Assembly: GCA_021827545.1 (NCBI GenBank)
Contig: JAKAVH010000175.1
Span: 1 to 5,921 of the forward strand
From: Thermoplasmata archaeon
GTDB taxonomy: Archaea > Thermoplasmatota > Thermoplasmata > UBA184
Reading direction: 5' to 3'
DNA: 5,921 bases
Notes under the pieces: generated by a model
Seen by the model: only the letters and a program-made list of their open reading frames with translations
Told to the model about the DNA's origin: nothing
The model's database searches: none
Translations under genes and position numbers: made by a program
In this document: one piece after another, positions 1 to 5,547 of the stretch
Numbering within the stretch: the first letter of the stretch is position 1
Layout: each line of letters starts with the position of its first letter

Positions 1-1905
1 GCCCCGTGGGTCAGCGCCAACTCGAGTTCGGCCCGACTCGACACGCCGGTGCCGTTCAACCTCCCGGCCAACGCCCTCAGCTTCATCGGATTGCGGGAAT
101 TCTTGCTCCGGGCGTTCCCGTACGCGTCGTACTTGACCGCGCTACCGGAGTGGCAGGGAACCCCCGTGATGCGCGAATCCGGTGGCCCGGTCCCGAGGGG
201 CGTCGCGGGGTACCTTTCCAACTACTCGTTCGACACCTCCGACCCGGTCCAAAATTCCACTTCGGTCGGGAGCGCGGCGTGGTGGTGGAACGAGCTGACG
301 ACCGTCGGGTCGCCGTACTACGACCCCGAACTTGCCTCGTGCACCCGGGCGAACCCCTGCTGGCTACCGCTGTTGGGGGGCGGCGACCCGGGACTGGGAC
401 CCGCGATCGGCTCCGCGCTGCCGGGCGACGCTACGTTCTCGCTCTACAATCGGTCGGTCGCGGCGCTCAGCGGGGGCCGGCTCGTTCTCGCCGCGGCGAC
501 GATCGGGCCGGGAGGAATGCTCTCGACGACTCCCTCGTCGCTCCCGGTCGCTCCGCTCGAGGCCGTGACCCTCGCCCCCGGTCTTCCGAGTCCGGTCCCG
601 TACCTCGAGGAGAGCCTCGCCCCCCCCGCGAGCGGGGTCATCTCCCGGACGATCGCGGGGGTCTTCGGCACCGACCTAACCTCCGCGTGGGTCGGGAGCG
701 AGTTCGACAACGGGACCGCGTGCGGACATGCGCTACCGACCGATCAGAACCTCACATACTGGGCGCAAGCGCAGTTCGTTCCCAACGCCTGCCAAGGGGT
801 CGCGCTTCGGGTGATGCTCGCCTTCCTGCCGACCAACGGCTCGGGGTGGGCGCTCCTGAATCGTTCGGTGGAGCAGGCGATCGGAGAGGTGGCCAACGCC
901 TTGTCGCTCTTCGTTTGGACCGGCGAGACCGAACAGCTCGTCCTCCGCTCGCCTTGGATCGAGCCGGCTTCGATCGCACCCAACCCCGAGACGACCGGAA
1001 CGGGCGATGGATACTGGGCCGCGGTCCGCTACGCGCCCCGCTACCCCATCGACTTCATCGAGTCCGGTCTTCCGGCGGGGACGTCGTGGGCGGCCGCGAT
1101 CAACGGAACCACCAACCGGACCACGTCGCCCTTGGCGGTCCTCCTCGCCACCAACGGAACGTATCGGTTCGACGTGTTCGGCCCGACCGGCTACGTGGCG
1201 GAACCGGCGTCGGGAATAGTCGAAGTCGCGGGAGGAGTCGTCGAGCAAGCGGTCGAGTTCTACCCCGCCTCCGCCACGCGCACCCCAATCACGTTCGTCG
1301 AATCGGGACTGCCCGCCGGGACGATCTGGTCCGTCACCGTCGGATCGCTCTCCTTGGAGAGCGCGACGACGACCGTCGTCTTCTACTTAACGAACGGAAC
1401 GTACGATTACCGCATCGCGAATGTGTCGGGCTTCGTGCCCGCGACGTTCGCCGGCCAATTGCAGGTGGGGCAGTCCCCGCTGGAACTCTCGGTCCCGTAC
1501 CTCGTCGCTTACCTGGTGACCGCCACCGAGACCGGCCTTCCGATCGGATCGAACTGGACGATCAGCCTGACGTGGGAAAATGCGTCGGGTGTTCCCGAAG
1601 ATGAGCGTCCGCAATGGACGACGATCTCGGCGAGCTCGGACGGCGCGGCGACGATCCGCACGGACGCCCCGAACGGGACGTACGAGGCGAGCTTTCTCGC
1701 GCCCGGCTTCTCGGCGACCTCGCGCATGGTCGACGTGAACGGTTCGCGTCCCGCTCCGCTCACGGTCGCCTTCACGCCGGTGTCTTCGACCGCGGCCTCC
1801 GGGCTCACCGAGGCGTTCTGGGTACCGGTCGCCTCCGTCGCGGCGACGGTCTTGGCCGCCGGCGTGGTCTTGGTCGTCTACCGGCGCCGCCGACGCCGGC
1901 CGTAA
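1..1905 (+). CDS. Membrane-anchored extracellular protein, 5'-partial: solute-binding-like region plus three tandem repeats
   Basis: The reading frame is open from base 1, so the protein starts upstream; the GTG at 49 is internal. 634 codons are visible, ending at TAA 1903-1905. Residues 1-345 resemble the C-terminal lobe of family 5 ABC solute-binding proteins. The clues are a late Arg-containing helix followed by 'SLFVWTGETEQLV' and a 'SPWIEP…NPETTGTGDGYWAAVRY' ending, but this is recall-based and tentative. Residues 348-595 hold three tandem repeats, annotated separately. Residues about 604-627 are a hydrophobic segment followed by six arginines, so the body should face outwards with a cytoplasmic tail. 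About 17 N-X-S/T sequons suggest heavy N-glycosylation. The only cysteines are 114, 120, 241 and 264, possibly two disulfides. The likely role is capture of a peptide or sugar at the cell surface, or adhesion. No DppB/C permease genes are visible nearby. The gene is convergent with the exporter operon. Membrane-anchored surface protein: high confidence; solute-binding identity: about 0.4. Confidence 0.88.
   Translation, partial: APWVSANSSSARLDTPVPFNLPANALSFIGLREFLLRAFPYASYLTALPEWQGTPVMRESGGPVPRGVAGYLSNYSFDTSDPVQNSTSVGSAAWWWNELTTVGSPYYDPELASCTRANPCWLPLLGGGDPGLGPAIGSALPGDATFSLYNRSVAALSGGRLVLAAATIGPGGMLSTTPSSLPVAPLEAVTLAPGLPSPVPYLEESLAPPASGVISRTIAGVFGTDLTSAWVGSEFDNGTACGHALPTDQNLTYWAQAQFVPNACQGVALRVMLAFLPTNGSGWALLNRSVEQAIGEVANALSLFVWTGETEQLVLRSPWIEPASIAPNPETTGTGDGYWAAVRYAPRYPIDFIESGLPAGTSWAAAINGTTNRTTSPLAVLLATNGTYRFDVFGPTGYVAEPASGIVEVAGGVVEQAVEFYPASATRTPITFVESGLPAGTIWSVTVGSLSLESATTTVVFYLTNGTYDYRIANVSGFVPATFAGQLQVGQSPLELSVPYLVAYLVTATETGLPIGSNWTISLTWENASGVPEDERPQWTTISASSDGAATIRTDAPNGTYEASFLAPGFSATSRMVDVNGSRPAPLTVAFTPVSSTAASGLTEAFWVPVASVAATVLAAGVVLVVYRRRRRRP
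1042..1785 (+). repeat. Three tandem 'ESGLPxG…NGTY' beta-type protein modules
   Basis: Three consecutive modules of about 75-90 residues lie in the surface protein: residues 348-425 (nt 1042-1275), 428-501 (1282-1503) and 504-595 (1510-1785). Each opens with a strand ending in ESGLPAGT (copies 1 and 2) or ETGLPIGS (copy 3). A W-containing strand (TSWAAAI, TIWSVTV, SNWTISL) follows, then an NGTY turn-strand at mid-module and a G-Y/F motif ('GYVAEPA', 'GFVPATF', 'GFSATSR'). The pattern fits an Ig-like or carboxypeptidase-regulatory-like beta fold of the kind common on archaeal surface proteins. Copy 3 is the most diverged and has an insertion of roughly 15 residues before its NGTY. The copies differ widely in DNA sequence, so they are old duplications rather than recent ones. 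A spacer or stalk role is inferred. Confidence 0.8.
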
Positions 1906-1990
1906 TCGATGGGTGACGCCCCGCGGCGACGGCGAACCCTGGAGAGGCCGGCCGTCCTCGACCGGGCGGCGCCTTCGCGGGCCGGCTCGC

Positions 1991-2014
1991 AGCGATTCAG
2001 GAACCGAATCCGCT
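1991..2014. terminator. Hairpin in the convergent spacer, possible bidirectional 3' end signal
   Basis: AGC-GATTC (1991-1998) pairs with GAATC-C-GCT (2006-2014): eight base pairs with one bulged C and a 7-nt loop (AGGAACC). It lies about 85 nt after the surface-protein stop and about 110 nt after the exporter permease stop, between two convergent genes. There is no T-run on either strand, so a classic intrinsic terminator is not shown. A structured 3' end is only a possibility. The rest of the 220-nt spacer (1906-2125) shows no convincing gene. Confidence 0.22.
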
Positions 2015-2125
2015 CCGTCTCCCGTCCGAGGGGACCGGGGAAGGTACGAGGCGCCGGCCCACGTTCGGCGGCGAACGGCAGGATAGAGGGGCTCACGCGG
2101 CGATGGGATCGTCGCCCGTTCCGAA

Positions 2126-2920
2126 CTATGCCCCCACGAGGTCGGACGTGCGGGTCTCATAGGCGACCAACCCTATGAGGAGCGCGCACCAGAGCAGGCC
2201 GACCGCGAGGGTCCCGTCCGTTCCGATCCGAACGCCCTGATACGCGGCGAACAGGATTGGGAAGAGGGAGGGGGGAGGCGCGTACGGAATCGCGTTCGCG
2301 CTCATGTTCAGGGCAAGGAGGAGCGGGTTCGCGATGAGCAGGCTTGACGCTCTACTGAGCGACAGGAGAAGCGCGGCGACGATGAAGACGAGCCAGAAGA
2401 TCCCCCGGGTCGCCCATCGCGCGGACGGGGCGGATCGCACGGTGAAGATCACGAGGAAGCAGATCGCGGCCATCGCGAGGCCGGCCAAGAACAGACCGAC
2501 CCCCAGGTTCACGGTGAGCGACGAAGGGTAAACGGCGCCACGCCCTCCGGCGGCATACCCCAGGGTCGCGCCGATCGCCCCCAAGAGACTGCCGACCGCC
2601 AGAGCGATCACCACCCCCCCGAATCGGGCGAAGACGAGGCCGAATCGGGTCACGGGACGGGCGAGAGGGGCTTCCAGTAGACCGGCGAACCGGTCCTCCG
2701 CCAAGACGGAGAGCGAACACCCCCGGGCCATGCCGAGAGCGAAGATCGTCAAGACCCAAGCTGTCGCCACGGCGTTCGCGGTTCCCGGACCCCCGGCGCG
2801 CAATATGGCGTCCGAACCCCCTCCGACGTACCCCACGACGAGACCCGCGAGCAGCAGAAGGATCGAGTTCACAATGAACGAGCCGCTCGACAATGCCCGT
2901 CGCACGTCAGCGAAGTTCAC
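2126..2920 (-). CDS. ABC-2 type transporter permease subunit
   Basis: This is the membrane subunit of an ABC-2 type exporter, acting in the cytoplasmic membrane with the ATPase encoded just upstream. The chosen start is GTG at 2920-2918. It overlaps the ATPase stop as GTGA, a typical translational-coupling junction, and gives 264 residues (MNFADVRRAL…) ending at TAG 2128-2126. Longer starts would lie inside the ATPase gene and add an Arg/Pro-rich, non-membrane N terminus. Hydrophobic segments are at about 16-33, 49-66, 101-122, 136-160, 173-192 and 237-254, matching the six-helix plan of the family. The loop after helix 2, with 'EDRFAGLLEAPLARPVTR', resembles the conserved cytoplasmic E-(x)-G-(x)-LE…P-(x)-R-(x)-R-(x) coupling segment of ABC-2 permeases. 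The substrate cannot be read from sequence. The gene appears intact. Confidence 0.87.
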   Translation of the reverse strand: MNFADVRRALSSGSFIVNSILLLLAGLVVGYVGGGSDAILRAGGPGTANAVATAWVLTIFALGMARGCSLSVLAEDRFAGLLEAPLARPVTRFGLVFARFGGVVIALAVGSLLGAIGATLGYAAGGRGAVYPSSLTVNLGVGLFLAGLAMAAICFLVIFTVRSAPSARWATRGIFWLVFIVAALLLSLSRASSLLIANPLLLALNMSANAIPYAPPPSLFPILFAAYQGVRIGTDGTLAVGLLWCALLIGLVAYETRTSDLVGA

Positions 2921-3831
2921 GTCGACATCCCGGCGGATCGGAGCAGCCCGAAGAAGAACTCTTCGAGGTGGGCCTCCTCCACGCGAAACTCCTGCAGCAC
3001 GTAGCCGGCCCGGGTCATCTCGGCCGTGACCGCTTCCGGCGGGGCGCGGGGTCGTTCGAGGATGTACCACGGAGCCGACAGTTGGAGATCTCCCATCGCC
3101 CCGAGGAGCGCGGCGACGCGATCATCGGGGTTCGCGATCCGGAGGAGGTACCGCGGAGGAAGCGAGGCGCTAATCGATTCCTTCGGCCAGACGCCGTAGA
3201 GACGTCCTTGGTGGATGAACGCGAACCGGTCGGCGACGCCCTCTAGCTCGCCCAACAGATGGGACGAGAGAAGGACCGAACGGCCTTGCCGCCGCCATTC
3301 GAGGATCAGCTCGCGGGTGAACCGGATCCATTCGGGGTCGAGGCCGTTCAGCACCTCGTCGAGCAAGAGGTTCGGCGGATTTCCGAGCATCGCGGCCGCG
3401 ATGGCGAACCGCTTCTTCATCCCTTGAGAGAGGGTCGAGAAGCGGTGGGTCGCCTGCTCTTGGAGCCCGACCCAGCGCAGAAGGCCGGCCCACTCCTCGA
3501 GCGTTCCCGCAGTTCCCCCGTAGTACCCTGCCAAGTACTCGAGAATCGACAGGAGCGAATCCCGAGGGGGAAACACCGGTATCTCGGGCACCCATCCGAT
3601 CCCCCGGGACGCTGCGGCCTTGTCATGTACGATGTCGTGGCCGTCGACCTCGACCGTGCCCGACGTGGGAATCAACAGGCCGATCGCGGACCGAATCAAG
3701 GTCGTCTTGCCGGCCCCGTTGAGCCCGACTAACCCGACGATCTCTCCCGGCCCCACATCAAACGACACATCGATCAAGGCGGGGCGCTCGCTGTTCCGGT
3801 ACGCCTTGCTTACGCCCCGGAACCTCAGCAT
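2917..3831 (-). CDS. ABC transporter ATP-binding protein of an ABC-2 type exporter
   Basis: This cytoplasmic ATPase powers the adjacent permease. The start chosen is ATG 3831-3829, giving 304 residues. An ATG further upstream would add 26 residues with no family resemblance, while 'MLRFRGVSKAYR' is the normal first strand. All nucleotide-binding elements are present: Walker A GLNGAGKT (36-43), Q-loop position in 'GWVPEIPVFPP' with Glu83 in place of Gln (common in this subfamily), signature LSQGM (134-138), Walker B NLLLDE (154-159, catalytic E159), D-loop GLDP (163-166) and switch His191 in 'LSSHLLGELE'. A C-terminal extension from about residue 215 to 304, ending in 'EEAHLEEFFFGLLR', is typical of CcmA/NatA-like exporter ATPases. 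Its TGA stop overlaps the permease GTG by four bases, so the two genes form one operon. Substrate unknown: drug, lipid or polypeptide export are all possible. Confidence 0.95.
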   Translation of the reverse strand: MLRFRGVSKAYRNSERPALIDVSFDVGPGEIVGLVGLNGAGKTTLIRSAIGLLIPTSGTVEVDGHDIVHDKAAASRGIGWVPEIPVFPPRDSLLSILEYLAGYYGGTAGTLEEWAGLLRWVGLQEQATHRFSTLSQGMKKRFAIAAAMLGNPPNLLLDEVLNGLDPEWIRFTRELILEWRRQGRSVLLSSHLLGELEGVADRFAFIHQGRLYGVWPKESISASLPPRYLLRIANPDDRVAALLGAMGDLQLSAPWYILERPRAPPEAVTAEMTRAGYVLQEFRVEEAHLEEFFFGLLRSAGMST

Positions 3832-3860
3832 GCAAACAGAAGTACCGCAGGGGCTCCCAA

Positions 3861-3870
3861 GCCAAATACC
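3861..3870 (-). promoter_or_regulatory. Candidate TATA element for the intact ABC operon
   Basis: On the minus strand GGTATTTGGC lies about 35 nt upstream of the ATPase ATG at 3831. If it works as an archaeal TATA box, transcription would begin some 25 nt downstream and leave a leader of only a few nucleotides. This fits the absence of a clear Shine-Dalgarno sequence before that ATG. It is a poor match to a full TATA consensus, and no obvious purine-rich BRE precedes it. Confidence 0.25.
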
Positions 3871-3922
3871 TACGCTTCGCGGCGACGGGGCCGTTCGGTG
3901 TTCCTTCATCGGGCTTCGGACC

Positions 3923-3933
3923 TATTACAAAAT
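3923..3933. promoter_or_regulatory. AT-rich element in the divergent spacer
   Basis: TATTACAAAAT is a conspicuous AT-rich run in the GC-rich 148-nt spacer (3832-3979) between the two divergent ABC modules. On the plus strand it is 47-57 nt before the TTG proposed as start of the broken permease and could be its TATA box, with a leader of roughly 25-30 nt. On the minus strand (ATTTTGTAATA) it is about 95 nt from the ATPase start and could serve that operon with a longer leader. Nothing else in the spacer stands out. Confidence 0.3.
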
Positions 3934-3979
3934 CTCATGTCCCCCGGGCCCGGTCCTGGGGAGTCCGGCGGATCGCACG

Positions 3980-4665
3980 TTGCCTTCGCTAACCCTCGTT
4001 ACCCTTCGAAGGGGCGCCCAGATCGGCCGGTTCTACTTAGCGATCGGGGTGATTGTCTCGCTATTCCTGACCGTCGCCCTGCTCCGGACGGGGCACGGAA
4101 CGACCGAATTCGATGCGGTCTTTCCGGTAGACGTCCCCCTCTTCGCATCTCTCGGAGCGATAGGCGGACTGATGCGGCTTGTCGGAGACCGATCGAAGGG
4201 GGTGCTCGAATACTTCATCGCCTACGGCGTACGACCTCGGGCCCTGTTCGTCAACAGGCTCCTGGTTACGGCGGTGCTCACCACCGTGGTGCTGCGAAGT
4301 TCTCTCGCGGTCGGGTTGGGAGGATACCTCGCCGCGGGCAACGCGATCTCGGCGGACCTGGAGGACGCCATCTTGGGCTACACGATTCCGATGGCGTACG
4401 CGAGCGCCTTGTTCGCCTCGATCCGGGGCATCATTTGGTCCGCGCTCTCGACGCGCCGGGCCGAGCTGAACTCGCCGGTCGGCCTTGCCCCCCTACTCGG
4501 CGTGGCCCCCCTATCCTAGTCTTGATCGTCGCCGAGGGAGCCAACCGATCCGCGTACCACGACGTGATGGTGGGAACGGCGCTGGGATTCCTAGCGCTGG
4601 TCACCCGGCTCTTGGTCGCCTCGAGCCGCCTCATCGATCAAGAACGATACCTATCTCCGATGTGA
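3980..4665 (+). pseudogene. Frameshifted ABC-2 type permease gene
   Basis: The frame from TTG 3980 encodes 'MPSLTLVTLRRG…RFYLAIGV', a typical ABC-2 permease opening. It runs 179 codons and stops at TAG 4517-4519. The missing C terminus continues immediately in the -1 frame (codons starting at 3n+1) as 'ILVLIVAEGANRSAYHDVMV' and on to TGA 4663-4665. Adding one base in the C6 run at 4506-4511, or in the earlier C6 run at 4488-4493, joins the halves into a protein of about 228 residues. Its hydrophobic segments lie near 18-36, 53-66, 93-118, 133-152, 167-185 and 198-213. The join gives a natural membrane segment 'VGLAPLLGVAPPILVLIV'. No better start is seen: an in-frame ATG at 3830 would add about 50 residues unlike the family. 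A sequencing error in a C-run could mimic this lesion, but the downstream partner gene is also broken. It would have paired with the ATPase remnant 13 nt downstream. Confidence 0.75.
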
Positions 4666-4678
4666 AGGCGGTCTCATC

Positions 4679-5089
4679 ATGACAGTTATGCCGGCGGTCC
4701 TCGACTCATCGTCGCCGCCCGTGGTGGGCTGCCCCGATCTGAGTTCTGGCTACCGGGGAAGGCGTGCCCTCGAAGGCCTCGCTTTCGAACTCCGCGAGCC
4801 CGCCGTCTATGTCGTCCTCGGCCCAAACGGCGTGGGGACGACCAGGCTCTTCCGCACGCTCGCGGGGAAACTCTGACCACAGGGCGGCTCGGTCTTGATT
4901 GAGGAGCTAGCCGTCGAGGACCAGCGAACACGGGACCGACTGCACTTTCTCTCCGACTGGGACGGCCTTCCTGACGACTTTCGGGTCCAGGAGACGCTCC
5001 GGCTTTACGGCGCGGTAGAAGGGGCGGACGCGACGGATGTGGAGCGGGTCCTCCGGTTGTTCGAGATCGAACCGCTCCGAGGGAGATGA
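4679..5089 (+). pseudogene. Truncated, inactivated ABC transporter ATPase remnant
   Basis: From ATG 4679, preceded by a weak GGCGGT ribosome site, the frame reads through the N-terminal half of an ABC ATPase. It includes 'YRGRRALEGLAFELREP' and a Walker A region GPNGVGTTRL (residues 48-57, nt 4820-4849). The essential Walker A lysine is Thr (ACG 4838-4840) and the second hydroxyl position is Arg. An in-frame TGA at 4874-4876 interrupts 'LAGKL-stop-PQGGSVLIEE', where the family usually has Arg or another polar residue; CGA to TGA is a simple CpG transition. The same frame then resumes with recognisable family sequence ('RLHFLSDWDGLPDDF', 'RVQETLRLYGAVEGADATD', 'VERVLRLFEIEPLRGR') and ends at TGA 5087-5089. 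Signature, Walker B and switch His are all absent. With three independent lesions it cannot be a working ATPase. It is the natural partner of the frameshifted permease just upstream and is not a recent copy of the intact ATPase. Confidence 0.88.
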
Positions 5090-5420
5090 TGTAAGCGGGA
5101 TTGGGACAGCACCTCTAACGAGCACGACGCCAGTGTGGGTCTGGATTCGGTCGGCGTGGTTGTTCCGGCGGTCGGGACTGGCGTGGCGGCCATCCTGCGG
5201 AGCCGGCGTAACGGCGGCGGTCCGACGAACACGCCAGCCGAGAACAGATCGGTGCTTCAACTTCCCGACCGACAGCGATTCCCCGGCCTCGTTGCTCGCC
5301 CGATAGACCGGCGGCATCCGCCCCGAAAGCCTCCGAACAGTCGAGCCTGGCGCCACGGCCGCCGGACCCTACGCGGCAGCTGCCCAGCCGCACACGGAGT
5401 ATCCCGGGGCTATCCAATAT
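5090..5420 (+). other. Non-coding stretch with a possible membrane-anchor gene relic
   Basis: No convincing intact gene is seen between the ATPase remnant and the cyclic-nucleotide-binding gene. Around 5105-5215 two plus frames together look like the end of an anchored surface protein. One frame gives 'APLTSTTPVWVWI' (about 5110-5148). The next gives 'VGVVVPAVGTGVAAILRSRR' (5150-5209), a hydrophobic run followed by Arg residues and 'NGGGPTNTP'. Joining them needs a frameshift and the match is weak, so this may be chance. The remainder to 5420 encodes only Arg/Pro-rich translations typical of GC-rich non-coding DNA. A short AT-rich patch (CCAATATAGG, 5415-5424) has no gene placed to use it. 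Confidence 0.25.
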
Positions 5421-5529
5421 AGGGCGGAAAGACGTAGGGGTTGCTCAAAGACCGGTTGCCGGACGACGAGTGAACTCCCTTCGGCCCACGACATCCGACT
5501 TGAATGCGGGAAAGCAGGGTCCGTCCGTA

Positions 5530-5547
5530 GAAAGGACCGGCCCTTTC
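5530..5547 (-). terminator. Small inverted repeat at the stop of the cyclic-nucleotide-binding gene
   Basis: GAAAGG (5530-5535) and CCTTTC (5542-5547) are perfect inverted repeats around a 6-nt loop (ACCGGC on plus). The hairpin overlaps the TGA stop at 5548-5546 of the minus-strand gene. On the minus strand a short pyrimidine-rich CCTTTCT follows the loop. It could help end transcription, but the stem is short and there is no long U-tract. Confidence 0.22.

Noticed and set aside
6..1604. A long Arg/Gly/Pro-rich frame overlapping the surface-protein gene in another plus frame
   Set aside because: It is an artefact of GC-rich codon structure. The frame with sequons, repeats and a membrane anchor is clearly the coding one.
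1994..2010. A tRNA T-arm lookalike (5-bp stem with 7-nt loop)
   Set aside because: Neither strand's loop carries the TTCRA core, and no acceptor or anticodon arms are found at the right distances.
3898..4665. The overlapping frame from ATG 3898 or 3937 as an independent gene
   Set aside because: Before about 4500 its translation is Arg/Pro-rich with no membrane segments. Only its last ~55 codons are meaningful, as the shifted C terminus of the permease.
4874..4876. In-frame TGA read as selenocysteine or another recoded residue
   Set aside because: TGA is an ordinary stop in the intact ATPase and cNMP-binding genes here. The site is not catalytic and no selenocysteine-insertion structure was recognised. 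Other lesions in the gene point to decay.
5082..5092. A C-box-like GATGATG suggesting a C/D guide RNA
   Set aside because: It is an imperfect match and no properly spaced D box, C' or D' motifs are seen.
5090..5545. Insertion sequence or integrase remnant explaining the truncated ATPase
   Set aside because: No transposase fragment, terminal inverted repeats or target-site duplication was recognised around the truncation point.
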